DNA of 38,020 nt from Penium margaritaceum (Eukaryota; Streptophyta; Zygnematophyceae; Desmidiales; Peniaceae): NCBI GenBank assembly GCA_023375785.1, contig SZWC01023531.1, positions 1 through 38,020 of the forward strand. Reading direction: 5' to 3'. Numbering within the stretch: position 1 is the stretch's first letter; each line of letters opens with the position of its first letter. This document shows positions 17,772 to 28,821 of this stretch, one piece after another. The notes beneath the pieces are model-generated. The model did not search any database and had not been told where the DNA came from. It was given only the letters and a program-made list of their open reading frames with translations. The position numbers were made by a program, and so were the translations under genes.

Positions 17772-20700
17772 TCAACCACTCTCAGGCAAGGGGCGAAGTC
17801 CAACAGAACGAATGGCCACCAGGAACTTTTCGCGTGCTAGTGCCTTCGTCAAGAAGTCAGCACGGTGCATGTCAGTGCCAATCCAAATGATGGAGATCAC
17901 GTGTCGCTCCACTAGATCACGCACAAATTGATGCTCAACCGCTATGTGCTTCCTACGAGCATGAAAGACACCACAGTTCTCCGCAATGGCAAGAGCACTC
18001 TGGTTGTCGCAACGAAGCACAATGGCAGGTACTGACTGGCCAACCTCAAGAAACAGGCACTGCAACCATACCGCCTCAACAACCCCTACACCAAGAGCAA
18101 CATACTCTACCTCCGATGAGCTGTGTGCAATGTTGCCTTGCTTCCCATTGTGCCAGGACACAGCGGTCCCACTGAGCAGGAAGACGTGACCTGTGTGACT
18201 GCGTCCATCTGGGCTCCAGGCCTAGTCGTTGTCGGTGCAACCGTCAAGGACCACCGAACACTACCAGCGAAGGCAGAGTCCGAGGTACAGTGTGGAGACC
18301 ACGTACCGCACCACTCACACAACCGCGTGAAGGGCTCTAGCGCGTGAAGCCTGCAAAACCTGGGCAAGGAGGTTGACGGCAAATGCGATGTCAGGACGTG
18401 TGGTAGTAGCCGGGTACATCAAACATCCAATGAGACAGAGGTACAGGGTTACATCCACTATCTCCCTCAGCTGTGTGGGATCTTCCACCTTCACGACATC
18501 CTGCTTATCAGGGGTGAGAGCTGTGAAAACCGTGGGTACTACACCAAGAAGGTCGCTGAAGCGCGCCCCCACAACACGTGTGTATCGGGCTTGATACAAT
18601 AGTAGAGTACGACGTCTGCGGTCTCGCACGATCTCCATACCGAGAAACACCGCTGCAGGACAAAGGTCCTTCATCCTGTAGGTAGTCTGGAGGAAAGCCT
18701 TAGCCTCCTTCACGGCCTCAAGTGAAGGAGACGCAATCAGAAGGTTGTCGACATAGACCAGAATGGCGGTGAATTGCTCAAGCGTCTGTCGGATAAAGAG
18801 AGAGGGATCTGCCTCACTCTGTACATATCCCGCACGAGTCAGGGAGCCAGAGATCTCCTGGTTCCAATACCAAGGAGACTGCTTGAGGCCGTACAATGGC
18901 TTGCGCAAGGGCCAGACCTTGTCACCATCCTCAAAGCTGGGTAGCTGAGCCACGTAAATCTCCTCATCCAGAGAGCCATGGAGGAACGCATTCTTCACAT
19001 CCATCTGGTGCATTTCCCAATCATGCTTAGCCACTACACTGAACTGAGCTCGAGCTGAGGTCATGCGGCCGACAGGGGCAAAGGTGTCAGTGTAATTGAT
19101 GCCCTCAATCTAAGAGTACCCCTTGACGACTAAGTGAGCCTTTTGGCATTCTAGTGAGCCATCCAGCTTCACTTTCGTGCAAAAGACCCACTTGACCTGA
19201 ATAGCCTAACTCCCAGGTGGAAGGTGGACTAGCTCGTAAACTCTGTGCTCTGGGATGGTACGAAGCTCATCTTCACATGCAGTACGCCATGCGACAACAT
19301 GCTGTGACAAGAGAGCTTCCCTCAGTGTGTCCGGGTCAGGCGCCATAGAGGGAGAGCTTTGCGTCGCAAGAGCGCACGCCTCAGTGTTAGGTGTGACAAC
19401 GACAAGATCGGCTGCTGCATCACAAGCAACATGAAACTCGCGAGAGACGAGGTCGTGTCCTACGGGACAAGCTGGATGTACCTCTGTGTGCTCAGTACAG
19501 ACACTCAGGCCTAGGGCCTTTGTGCCGGGATCACCACTTGCGATGCTGCAAGCGGAGCGCCTGGGTACGGGACCAAACACTCGCTGAGCTCAGCATTCCA
19601 ATGGCCGAAGATGACCGCGAGGCTCGCGGAAGTAACCTCGGCTCAAGGGGCGCACCTCAGGCTCAGCAACGGGCACAAACGCAACTGGGGAGGGCTAAGG
19701 AAAGGGAGCTGGTGATGCCGTGCATGGAGATGTGGGTGGGGGCAACACAGAACTCTGTGTGAGAGTAAGAGCAGGTGAGGCAGGTCCACGGACAGAGGCA
19801 TGACTGCCGGCGGACACAGGTACGGTCACAGGATAACGCACAGGTACAAAATCATGGGTACCTGTGGGGTGCGAGGGGACAGGGGTAGAAGCCGGCGGCT
19901 CTGGAGAGATCTCTAGACTGACAGCAATGATCGCTGGGTCATAAAGAGCCGGAGAAGTGGAGGGAGCGCGAACGCGGACATCAGCCTGGCGAGCGGTGCT
20001 CACAGGCGCAGAATCCCCCATCCGTCAAGAAACCTCACACATGGGAACGTGTGTGACGGACAACGACGTGATCGAGGTCAGAACCCGGTAGGTGAGGGAC
20101 TCAAAGAAGAGCGCATAGCGGGACTCAACAATGCGACGACGAGTAGGGTCCCAAAAATGCCATGCCTTTTACCACGGGGATATGTCAAAGAAGGCACACA
20201 AGCGACCCCGCGGTTAGACCTTGGACCCCTGCTGGTCCTTGGTGTACCACAAAGAAGCCAAGCATCCCCAGACACGAGCGAGGTGCAAGTCAGCACGGTG
20301 GCCAAACCAAAGCTCATACGGTGTGACGTGTTCCGTAAGAGGACCGTGCGGGAGGCGGTGCCAGCCCCAAGTCATGTAGGTGAATCGTTCAAAAGCAAAG
20401 GACTCCGGAAAACGGCACTCAGACCGCATAGCGTGAACCGCATCCTCCACGGTGTGGTTCTGGTGCTCAAAAATACCATTCTCCTGAGGATTAGCAGGAG
20501 TGGAGACCTAGTGAAAAATCCCGTGCTCGGCGAAGAAGCTGTCCATCTCGCCAAGAAACTTGCCTCCGTGATCCGACCAGAAGGTGTGCAACGTGTGGCG
20601 GGATTGACGCTCAGCCATCACTAGCCAGAGGCAAGCCGCGAGAGTGACGTCACTCTTCTGGCGCAGGCTCTAGAGCAACCGTATCGGGGTGAAGTCATCA

Positions 20701-21623
20701 GTTAGGGTCAGGACGTATCGACCCCGATCGGACAGAGAATCGACAGGTAGGGGACCAAGAAGGTCCGAATGGACTAAATCAAGAGATCAAAGTGCACGTG
20801 AATGGGAGTCACGGTAGGTTCAACGATGCATCTTACCCTGAGCAGAGAAGAGACAGTCGGTCTTGGGTGGCTTCTCGAAAGAAGCCGCATCAAGACCGAG
20901 AGCGGACTGTGTCCGAATGAGCTCTGACACACTATCGGATGCTACATGACACAGGCGGCGATGAAGTAATCGCTAGAGCTCAGGAGACAAAACACCAGTG
21001 ACAAAAATATGAGCAGAAGAGGAGGGAGAGCAAGGAGAAGAAGTCCGAGAGACACATTTGAGGTCATCCACAACAGAGGCACGAAGAACAATGCTACGAG
21101 TGTCAATGGCAGTCATAGTCACGGACTCTACAGTGTGCTCCACAGAGAGTCCCATTAGTCTACAAGCACGTGCAGAAAGCAAACTGAGCTTGAGGTCAGG
21201 CACAAACAGCACCTTGGAAAGATACAAGGGGCCAGACGGACCATCGAAACATACAACCTCAACACCCTGGACTGGCAAAGAGTGACCAGAGCTTGTGCGG
21301 ACTGAACGAACAAACGCAACAGGGCCAAAAACAATGAAATCACCATGATGACAGGTCAAGTGATGAGTGGCAACGGAGTCGATGATCCAAGTGCCACCGG
21401 AATCACGACTAGAGGACGTCATTGTACACCGGGCAATGGAACACGCGGTCTCAGATGGACGCTGGGCAGCAGGTGGGGAGGAACGACGAAGGGTACAAAG
21501 GTGAGACTCATGAATCCAATCCGCACAATAAGGCCCATCGTCATCACATGCCGACTGTGCCCCCCCACACAAGTCATCCCGAGCCACAAGAATAGAAAAA
21601 TAGATATTCTGTGAACCACCCGG
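17772..21623 (-). pseudogene. E2 copia pol: protease, integrase, RT, RNase H
   Basis: One reverse frame runs from 21623 to 17772 and stays in register. It is interrupted by nonsense codons, among them TAG at 19206, 19110, 18261 and 18222 and TGA at 18315. The protease has WIIDSVATHHLT (about 21380), with the DSGA glycine replaced by Val. The pre-integrase part has KVLFVPDLKLSLLS and LLHRRLCH. Integrase has LDLVHSDLLGPL, FWSDHGGKF and ENGIFEHQN (D, D, E retained). RT has HDWEMHQMDVKNAFLHGSL, KPLYGLKQSPWYWNQE and the catalytic box as YVDN (18744-18755) instead of YVDD. RNase H has SSSEVEYVAL, LRCDNQSALAIAEN and HRADFLTKALAREKF. Gag continues into it in the same frame, so the family probably made one polyprotein. 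The copy is dead. Confidence 0.9.
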
Positions 21624-23268
21624 CTATGACAACACCCTCGCACCTCCCTGAAAGCAAAGCGCAAGAAGGTGTCGGAGCTCGGCGATGGTGTAGTCACGTG
21701 GGTTTGGGTCGTTGCTGGTCGCCGGTGGTGAGGCGGGAACTGATGCGGTCATGGTCGTCGTGCACCCGGAGGATGTGTTGCTTGACATAGACCATAGTGC
21801 GTGCACACCCTGGAGCCCGAGAGTGATCCGCGCCCAGTCGAGCGGCTGCTGGTACTCGGTGTAGTGATGGGCGCCTCCAAAGTTGTAGCAGTGAACGAAG
21901 CGTCCACTGCTATTTCCCGATGATGGCTGCTTTTGCAATTGCTATTGGCCCGAGCCGCGCCTCAATTGCCCCTTCTTCCCCTGTGCTGCTGCCGCGGCAC
22001 CCTGTGTCTGAGTCAGTGTAATCGAGGTGGAAGGGGAGGTGGAGAACGTGACAGAGGATGGAGAAGAAGTCTGCAGGAGGGACGTCGGAGGTGATGCAAT
22101 GACTGTGGTATAAATGGAGGTCTCCTGACGAGCCACGTCTGCCTCACGTGCGAAAGTCACCTGAAGGAAGGGTTGGTGTGCCCAGAGAAAGCTGCATTGA
22201 AGCCAAAACAGGCTTGAGCACGACGCCGTTGTACCTCGTGAAGATGTCTGTGTACTCAAGGCAAATCCTGAGCATGATCGTGCGGAGCGCCCATAGTTGT
22301 GTAAATCCTGAGGTCCCAAGGCGTGTGTAAATGCACATGGCGAGTCGCCAGTATTCGGCTGCAGGCTTGGCAGGCCCCTGACGAAGGGAGTGAAAGGCAC
22401 AGATGTACGCCGGGCGGATGGCGTGCATCTCTCCAACAAGCAGGGACAATGCTAGGTCCCAATCTCTGCTTGGATCAGCGCCGGTGCCTGTGCCCGCCTC
22501 GCCAAGGAACGAGCGGATTGCGATGACCGTCTCGCGCGGCATGGCATAGAGAAGTCTGCGCATAACCCTAGCCGCTGTCGGCACTTGAGCTCGGTCTGTA
22601 GTTTGATACGGACGGTGGTAGTAGGGCCACACGCTCTCTGAAGTGGCCAAGGCCTGAAACAGGATCTCATAGCAGTCAAAGCCGTCCTCGCTGACATACC
22701 GTGGGGGCGGCGTCTCGAAGTCCTTGGGTTGTCGCTTCGTAGGGAGAACAACCATAGGTTGGAAAGGACGAGAGATGGGAAAAACGCCGGGAAGAGGGAA
22801 GTCGCTGGGTTGGAGGTCAGGCGACGATCGAAAATCATGAAAGCGGGATGTGTGTGGGGACCGAGAGCTCGTCTGAAGCTGGTGGAGACGCTCCTTAATC
22901 ACACGAATCTCACACTCGGGAGAGTCGCCCTCCATGCCTGGCATGTCTGGATCCTCGTCCCAAGGATCAAGAGATGGCGGGTCGGCTCCAGCTCCTGCCT
23001 CTGGTGTTGAATTTGACTGCTGTGTAGAGGGTGTGACCCCGGCTGCTCCCCCAGAATTCAGTCGTGGAGTCATGGAATGTCCTCAAAGAAGCTCGGTGAG
23101 TGTACGGATGGCGTCAATCTACTCCCGCTGCAGGCAACGCATCTCGTTTTGCTGCCTCCGCAGGTCCTCAATAGCCCACAAACGTGGGCTCATGATCCTT
23201 GAGGAGGAAGACGAGGGATCTAGTACCCATTTTCCCTTCTCGCTGGACGGAACCATGGCGCCACTCAT
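21624..23268 (-). pseudogene. E2 copia gag
   Basis: The likely start is ATG 23268 (MSGAMVPSSEKGKW). Stops follow at 23119 (TAG) and about 23085 (TGA), then a 309-codon open part 23073-22144 with the gag core (RQPKDFETPPPRYVSEDGFD, PYYHRPYQTTDRAQ, YWRLAMCIYTRL). Near 22200 the frame shifts into that of pol. The zinc knuckle at about 21885 reads CYNFGGAHHYTEY: two of its Cys are lost. E4 carries the intact form, CHNCGGPHRYTEC. The homologous segment ends DYTIAELRHLLAL and GGARVLS before the TAG at 21624, where E4 keeps a Gln codon. Gag would form the particle and bind RNA. Confidence 0.85.
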
Positions 23269-23380
23269 TATGGGCCGAGACGTCAACGTGGTCAAATTGC
23301 AGAAACGTGACCGTTTCTCGAGGATTTGAGACGCTGGCAACTTTTGACCCTCAAACCAAAGTTTTTACTAAGGGAAGTGC

Positions 23381-23449
23381 TGACGTTAGTAAGAAGTTGC
23401 TGACGTCAACACGACATGATGACATCAGCGAGGGAAAATGCTGACATCA
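23381..23449 (-). promoter_or_regulatory. TGACGTCA-type motif cluster in E2 leader
   Basis: TGACGTTA (23381), TGACGTCA (23401), TGACATCA (23420) and TGACATCA (23442) are spaced 20, 19 and 22 bp, between the CAG-rich leader and gag. TGACGTCA is the palindromic core recognised by bZIP factors (TGA/ATF-CREB type). E3 and E4 have similar clusters at the same place. Confidence 0.55.
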
Positions 23450-23559
23450 GCTCGCCTTCCCTCCTTTTTTTTGGTCAACTTTTGCGTTTCTGCACGAGCA
23501 GGCGGTCGCTCCATAGCAGCCGTGTGGAAGCTGAGAGAAAGCCGCTGCGCACCTTCTTC

Positions 23560-24120
23560 TCAGCTCTTGTTGCTGCTGCGGCGTTAGCTACAACAGCAGC
23601 CGCGCAGCTATGTGCGGGGCAGCCGCCTGGCGGCTGCCTGTAAGGCCATGGCAGGAGCTGCGCGCTGCTACTGTTGTTGCTCGCTGCGGCTGCTGCACGC
23701 TGCTGCCGCCGCCGCGCGCTGCTGCCGCTACTGTTGCTATGCTGCTGCTGCCCCCGCTGCTGATGCCACTACTACTGCGCTCCTGTTGTGCTACTGCCGT
23801 CGCTGCTGCTGCCACTGCTAGTGTGGTACTGCTACTGCGTGCTGCTGTTGTGCTGCTTTCGCCGTGCGCTGCTGCCGTCCTGTTGCTGCAGGTGCTCAGT
23901 GCTAATGACGGCAACTACTGGCAACTACAGTCTACTGCGGTTGTCTCTTGTTGTCGCTAGCAGCTGCTGTTGATGCAATCTCACATGGTGATGGTGAGCG
24001 ACGTCGATGTCGATCTACTGTTGTCCTCGATTGGTCCCTATGGATCTACTACAATGGTGACTCTCACTGCTGCTGCTCTGCTGCGTCTCTGCTATGCAAC
24101 TCGGTGAGAATTGTGTCACC
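23560..24120 (-). repeat. E2 leader: (CAG)n-like low-complexity tract
   Basis: On the reverse strand the stretch between PBS and gag consists largely of CAG-related trinucleotides (GCAGCAG, AGCAGCGGC, CAACAGC), seen as CTG/GCT on the forward strand. Long Ala-, Leu- or Cys-rich open frames across it on several strands are by-products of the repeat and are not genes. Confidence 0.8.
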
Positions 24121-24132
24121 GCTCTGATACCA
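24121..24132 (-). other. E2 primer binding site (initiator tRNA-Met)
   Basis: The reverse strand reads TGGTATCAGAGC directly after the LTR end TCTTCTCA. It is a perfect tRNA-Met-type site. Confidence 0.93.
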
Positions 24133-24507
24133 TGAGAAGATGCATGGAAGCTTCCTAGCAACACAGCCGCCGACTAGGCGTCAATGCCTAGTCAGACGGT
24201 GATGACAGTCACAAGTCGTGCACACAACGGCAAGGGTCTGGCAAGGAGACACAAGGCAAAGTGTCAGAATGCTTCAATAGAATTTGCAGAGAGAAATCAC
24301 AAATGACAAGTCCATGGCATAAGCACTTGCCGCGGTGCATGGCGGGTGTCGCACGCGGCAGTGCAAGGTCTGTCCTAAAACCAGCCCAAAACTAATATTT
24401 TGGCCGTAACTCTACGCAGACATATGAGAACGCTACGCCGTCTGAACCTAGACGTGTAGAATAAAAAACTGGACGCTACGACTGGTAACATGCATGCATC
24501 CGGCATC
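24133..24507 (-). repeat. E2 5' LTR, inner part
   Basis: Forward TGAGAAGATG...CCGGCATC, matching 12569-12857 plus 17311-17395. It breaks off at GCATC (24503-24507), where E3 is inserted. The rest of this LTR lies at 33498-33740. Confidence 0.9.
24503..24507. repeat. E3 target-site duplication, left
   Basis: GCATC, repeated at 33498-33502. The uninterrupted LTR at about 17388 reads GGCATCAAACGG, so removal of E3 restores it. Five bases is the usual copia duplication. Confidence 0.8.
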
Positions 24508-25360
24508 CATTGGTTTTTGCGTATCTCTCATTGTGCTCCGTTGTGTCCTCCCGGCTTGTGTACATCGGCGTATAGATGACTAACGGCAAGCATTCAACGT
24601 TGCAAGAGTGTCGTTTGATAGGGCCGATGCACGCTGAGGCCTCCTCGCAGTTCGCTAGAGCCTTCTCCCTCTAGCAACGTGCTCAGCCCCATCGGCAGGC
24701 CTCCTCGGCAGTCGGGCTACTGACGGTCACTGCCACCGCAGAAGCTGTCTGCATGCTCCTAGCGCTAGTTCTGATTATGCTATTGTGTGTGCAGCATCAT
24801 GCTCTTCCTAGGGTCCATGTCTCTTGCTCTGTGGAACTCTTTGGCACCGTTGACTGTCGTAGGCACTGCCTGGGTTCGGGCCGCCATAACTCTTTGCTGC
24901 TTTTTTCTAGCTTTTTTTTTACCGCGTGACTGCGTTTGCAGCGTGGGTATTGCGGTTTGGTTCAGTTTTCAGGCAAAATGGATGACGCCTAGGTTTGAGG
25001 CTGTCGGGCGCCTAGCAGGGCTCACCGAGAAAACCCTGCCTGCCAGAAAATAGGTCTAGGACTGTTTTCTGATTGGCTGGTTAGCTCCGTAACATGTTCT
25101 ACACTAGTGGAGGGGGAGCTAGAACTTGGAGGGGTCTCCCATTGTCGCTCATTCTTCATTCCTAATCAGTCACTTTCAGTTTTCAGTTGCTTTCTAGCGC
25201 TAACACTGGCGCGTACATTTTTGAGTAACAAACCCAGAGCTTCCAGACTTGTCTCTAGAGTAGCAGACTAAGGGGGCAGCAGACTTAAGCAACTTGCATG
25301 GAAGCCCGCACGCTGCATCAACAACACTGCTGCCCCAACCTGCTACCTAATTTTCTCTTT
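24508..25360 (+). repeat. E3 5' LTR
   Basis: It aligns along its length with 32610-33460 (GACTTGTGTACATCGGCG-type block, CATCGGCAGGCCTCCTCGGC, CTTGGAGGGGTCTCCCATTG, CACTTTCAGTTTTCAG). The first two bases are CA where the 3' LTR has TG. The end before the PBS is TTTTCTCTTT, without the usual CA, so the exact LTR end is uncertain by some bases. Confidence 0.88.
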
Positions 25361-25372
25361 TGGGATCAGAGC
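25361..25372 (+). other. E3 primer binding site (tRNA-Met type, one mismatch)
   Basis: TGGGATCAGAGC differs from the standard TGGTATCAGAGC by one base. It lies directly behind the 5' LTR. Confidence 0.8.
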
Positions 25373-26043
25373 CAGAGCGTAGCAGCAGTAGCAGAAGACT
25401 GGCGTACAGGTGCCCGACAACTCTTGCGCACCCCCATAAGCGCCAATGCAGGGGAAGTGCTACCTGATTTTTTCCGGCAGCATTGACCTGCCTGGTGGCG
25501 GCGTCAGATTCTTTCCCACGGCCACTGGGCCATGGGAAATTCTGCCGGATTTTTTCCGGCAGCACTAACCCCCACGCGTGACACAAGGAGGTGAGCGGCA
25601 GGCCGAGTCCGACCCCTACAGGCAACGACGTACGTGGTGATGTCACCCAGGTCCAGTGACTGGCACCAGCGTGCAGCAACAATAGCTGCCTGTAGCAGTA
25701 TCAGCCATAGGCAATTGCAGCAAGTAGTAGCAGCAGCAGCCAGCAGCAGCTGCGTGCAGCACCACTAGCCGCCAGCAACTTCAGCTCGTAGTAGCAAGTA
25801 GCACCAGCGGCAGTGAGCAGGCGCAAAAGCAAAGTCCTACAACAGCAGCTCGCAACAACAGCAGCAGCGGCAGCGAGCAGCAGCAGCAGCAACGAGAAGC
25901 AACAACAGCAAGCAGTAGTAGCAGCAGCAGCAAGCTGCAGCAGCTGCAACAGCAAGCAACAGCAAGGAGCAGCAGCGGCCGGCTGCAGCAGCAGCAACAG
26001 CAAGTAGCAGCTAGCAGTAGCTACTGCTGCTCACAGCCTGCAG

Positions 26044-26153
26044 CTTGTTGCGAGTAGCGGGGTGCAAGCAGCGCGCCCGCTGCTCGCTACGAATGCCGAG
26101 CTGCTGGTAGCGAGCAGCGAGCTTGCTGCTTGCACCCTACTGTCTACAACAAG
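26044..26153. repeat. Two-level inverted repeat (hairpin) in E3 leader
   Basis: The outer arms at 26044-26072 and 26125-26153 are about 29 bp with several mismatches. The inner arms GCTGCTCGCTAC (26079-26090) and GTAGCGAGCAGC (26107-26118) are perfect. In the element RNA this would form a stable stem in the 5' leader, where packaging and dimerisation signals of retroelements usually lie; that role is inference. Confidence 0.65.
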
Positions 26154-26674
26154 CAGCGAGGCTTGTTGAGCCAGAGGAGAAAGGGGGAAAAAGAAAAAAG
26201 GCTAACAAGAAATTCCCCCACTATAATAGCGGCAGCCATAGCTACTGCAGCGGCATGCAGTAGAAGCACGTAGTAGCAGCAGTAGTAGTAGCAGCAACAG
26301 CAACCGTAGCAGGAGCAATAGCAACAATAGCAGTAGTAGTTACTACTACCACAACAGCCATAGCAACAGCAGCACCAATAGCAACAGTTGTAACACTAGT
26401 AGTAGCGATAGCAGTAGCAGTTGCTGTCGCCACCGCAGTTGTAGCAACAGCAGCATCTGCAATAGCAATCGCAACAATATGAGCAGCATCAGCAACAGTA
26501 GCAGTAGAAGTAGTAGCAGCAGCAGCAGTAGTAGCAAGAAGCGGCAGCGACAGCAGTCGCCAAGCAGCGGCAGCGACAGCAACCGCAACAACAGCAACAT
26601 CAACAATAGCAGCCGCTGTAGTTGTGTAGCAGTGGCCCTAACCACAGCCACTACTAATGTCAGCATCCAGCCTC

Positions 26675-26810
26675 TGACGTCACTACTGACGTCATGAAAA
26701 AAAACAACAGCAGAAGGGTGGGGAAGAATGTTATCATAACAGCAGCAGCGGATTACGCCGCAGCAGCTGCTAAAGCTAGTCGTCTTAGGCAGACGTCACT
26801 GCTGACATCA
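26675..26810 (+). promoter_or_regulatory. TGACGTCA-type motif cluster in E3 leader
   Basis: TGACGTCA occurs at 26675 and 26687 (12 bp apart), then AGACGTCA at 26791 and TGACATCA at 26803 (again 12 bp apart). The cluster lies downstream of the first two CAG tracts and upstream of gag, as in E2 and E4, but with 12-bp instead of about 20-bp spacing. Confidence 0.55.
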
Positions 26811-27272
26811 GCAGAAAAAAAAAACCAAAGGAAAAAAGAAAAAGAAAAAAAGAAGAAAAGAGAAAAAGAAAAAAAACAAGAACAAGGGGCACCCAAACCC
26901 ACCATGGCTGAGAGCCCCAGTAGGGAGGGGTCCTCCTGTGTTGGGAGGAATCCCAGCCCCCCTTTCCTGCAACAGCTGCAACAGCTGTAGCCGCAACAGT
27001 AGTAGTGGCAACAGTAGTAGTAGCAGCAGCCACAGCAGCAGTAGTAGTAGCTATTGCAGCCGTAATAGCAACAATAGTAGCAATAGCAGCAGCAGCCGGA
27101 GCTGCAGTTGTACTAGTAGCAACAGCAACTGCAGCAACAGTAGTAGCAACTGCAGCAATAGCAGCAACAACAATAACAACAGCCGCAATAGCAGTAAGAG
27201 CAAGAGCAATAGCAGCAACAGTAGTAGCAGCCCACAGGCATCGTCGCCAGCACCTCTGACCCCTTGACTATC

Positions 27273-28330
27273 ATGCACCAATAGCTTGCCGCCCTGACGC
27301 TACAGCTTGCAACACTGCGGCCACTGGCCTCACAGGCCGCCACTAGTGCCCCTTCGCCGTTCATTCCTCCTGGACACATCGGCCCCACTATGTCTGCTGC
27401 CATGAATGACCTAGCAGAGCAACAGACTCAACGCCAGCGGCAGACAGCCACCGACGTCCTTGGCCCCACTCTGGGTGCCGGCTACAGGCAAAAGGACTTT
27501 GAGATACCGCTCTCGGCGAGCAGTTCTAGAGCTGGGAGCTTAGCTTTTGCATCTACGCGCAGAGTGAGGGTCTGTGGGCATAGTACACTCTCCCGTACGA
27601 TTCTAGTCAGGCCAACCAGCTGTATGACGCCAGTCGCGCCGTCCGCGCCCTTGTCCCCGTCGCTCCTCCGGCTTCCCACTTCGCCGTAGAGCCTTTTTTT
27701 GGCGCCTTTACCACTGGCGGCACCCCAGATCATGCAACCGCATGGCACGTCCTCACTCGTCCCCATCGTCTGTCTAGCAACATCGAGACCAGCCGTCTGC
27801 TGCGGGAGTTCAACACCTTGCACATGGGGAAGACCGAGAAAGTCACTGCGTACTGGTAGCGAGCCGAGGACATCCTCTACCGCTTAAGCACCTCTTCTGC
27901 ATCCCCTCGGGCCGCGCTCCTTACCATCAAGCGTGGTGCCACGAGTGCGTATGCGGAAGTCTTCGTCCATTACCCCCAGGACGGTCTCTCCACCTTGGCG
28001 ACCCAGGGCACTGTCATGCCCTGGGCATACGAGCTCTTCCTCAGGATTAAGAAGCTCACCAGGAGTCCCGTCTCCAGCGCACTGATGCCCTCGCCTCCCC
28101 TGCCATCGCCTCTGTGGCAGTCGCCTCCCCCACTATTGCTTCTTCCTCCACCAGCTCCTTGTCACCGGGGAAGAAGAAGCACTAGGGTAAGAAGGGCAAG
28201 GGTCAACAGCAGCGGCGGCAGCAGTTGACTGGGTCCAGCAGTGGCTGGGTCTGCCACAACTGCGGCCAGCCAGGACAAGGGTGATAAACGTTCCCACTTC
28301 CCACTGACAAGGCACGGGTCATCGCCACCA
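27273..28330 (+). pseudogene. E3 copia gag
   Basis: It begins near ATG 27273 (MHQ, TAG, LAALTLQLATL). Frame shifts at about 27515, after which the gag core is readable to about 28110: SWELSFCIYA, GLWA, TLPYDSSQANQLYDASRAV, AWHVLTRPHRLSSNIETSRL, LREFNTLHMGKTEKVTAYW and RAEDILYRL. This is the UBN2/copia gag pattern (W.E...YA, REF..L.M...+V..Y..R...I). TAG stops occur at 27282, 27527, 27581 and 27857. Near 28255 CHNCGQPGQG is the first half of a zinc knuckle, followed by stops. The function would be particle formation and RNA binding. Confidence 0.78.
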
Positions 28331-28821
28331 TGCGTTGCCAGCGGGAGCATCGTCTCGCCTCTGCCGCCTTTGTTGTCACCACCCATGCTGCCTCGACCCA
28401 GTCCAGCATCTCCGCTCGTCTGACCACGTCACAGGTCCCACAGACGCCAGCACCTCTACAGTATCATCCACAGCCATTGGCGCCTCCGTTCCCTTTCTCG
28501 AGGCAGTCCTCCTTCTGTCCCGGATGTGGCGCCATCACTCCGCACTCGGTCTATACTCCCAGGCTGTCCACACGCGAGCGTCAGCTGGAGCAGTTCATTG
28601 CGCATCACCTCGGCCTGCCTCGCCCTCCCTCCTAGGGAAGTGCAAGTTGCGTCACCTCCTACTCGCCCCCACTGCCCTGCATGAATGAGAGTGAGTTGCG
28701 GTCATGTCCATCCCCTATGATCTCCTCTGTTCCCTTTAGTGAAGACGTCGCGTGACTTGATGATTGGCAGTCTCGGTTTGCACCCCCTTCTACTGCGTAC
28801 GCGTCTCTTGCTTGATGCCAT
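28331..28821 (+). pseudogene. E3 gag-pol junction, decayed
   Basis: This is the stretch between the zinc knuckle and the protease. Fragments such as LDDWQSRFAPPSTAYASLA (28750-28812) are in frame with the protease behind TGA stops. Pro/Ser-rich frames at 28330-28690 match nothing. It is probably the spacer between nucleocapsid and protease. Confidence 0.5.

Larger units (their letters stand above)
12569..24507 (-). mobile_element. E2: Ty1/copia retrotransposon, interrupted in both LTRs
   Basis: On the reverse strand the order is 5' LTR (outer piece 33740-33498, inner piece 24507-24133), PBS 24132-24121, CAG-rich leader, gag, then pol in copia order PR-INT-RT-RNase H, polypurine tract 17674-17665, and 3' LTR (17664-17303 plus 12857-12569). 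INT before RT identifies copia. A hAT element sits in the 3' LTR and E3 in the 5' LTR. Removing the hAT and one copy of its target duplication leaves a 3' LTR of about 643 bp, matching the 644-bp LTR of E4. All reading frames are broken, chiefly by nonsense codons. Confidence 0.88.
25373..27272 (+). repeat. E3 leader with (CAG)n-like tracts
   Basis: No gene. About 25690-26010, 26230-26640 and 26990-27240 are built from CAG, TAG, CAA and CGG trinucleotides, with a hairpin between (26044-26153). A small stem CTGCCGGA/TCCGGCAG with a T5 loop lies at 25542-25562, and a partial copy of it at about 25470-25485. Two A-rich stretches at 26695-26705 and 26815-26880 flank the TGACGTCA motifs. Open frames rich in Ser, Ala or Leu here come from the repeats. 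Confidence 0.8.

Noticed and set aside
23600..24000. Ala/Leu/Cys-rich proteins from CAG/CTG tracts (also 25700-27270 and 34400-35280)
   Set aside because: All six frames stay open because of the trinucleotide repeat; composition is dictated by the repeat and no domain is present.
25542..25562. Rho-independent terminator (GC stem with T run)
   Set aside because: The T run is in the loop rather than after the stem, and the DNA is clearly eukaryotic.
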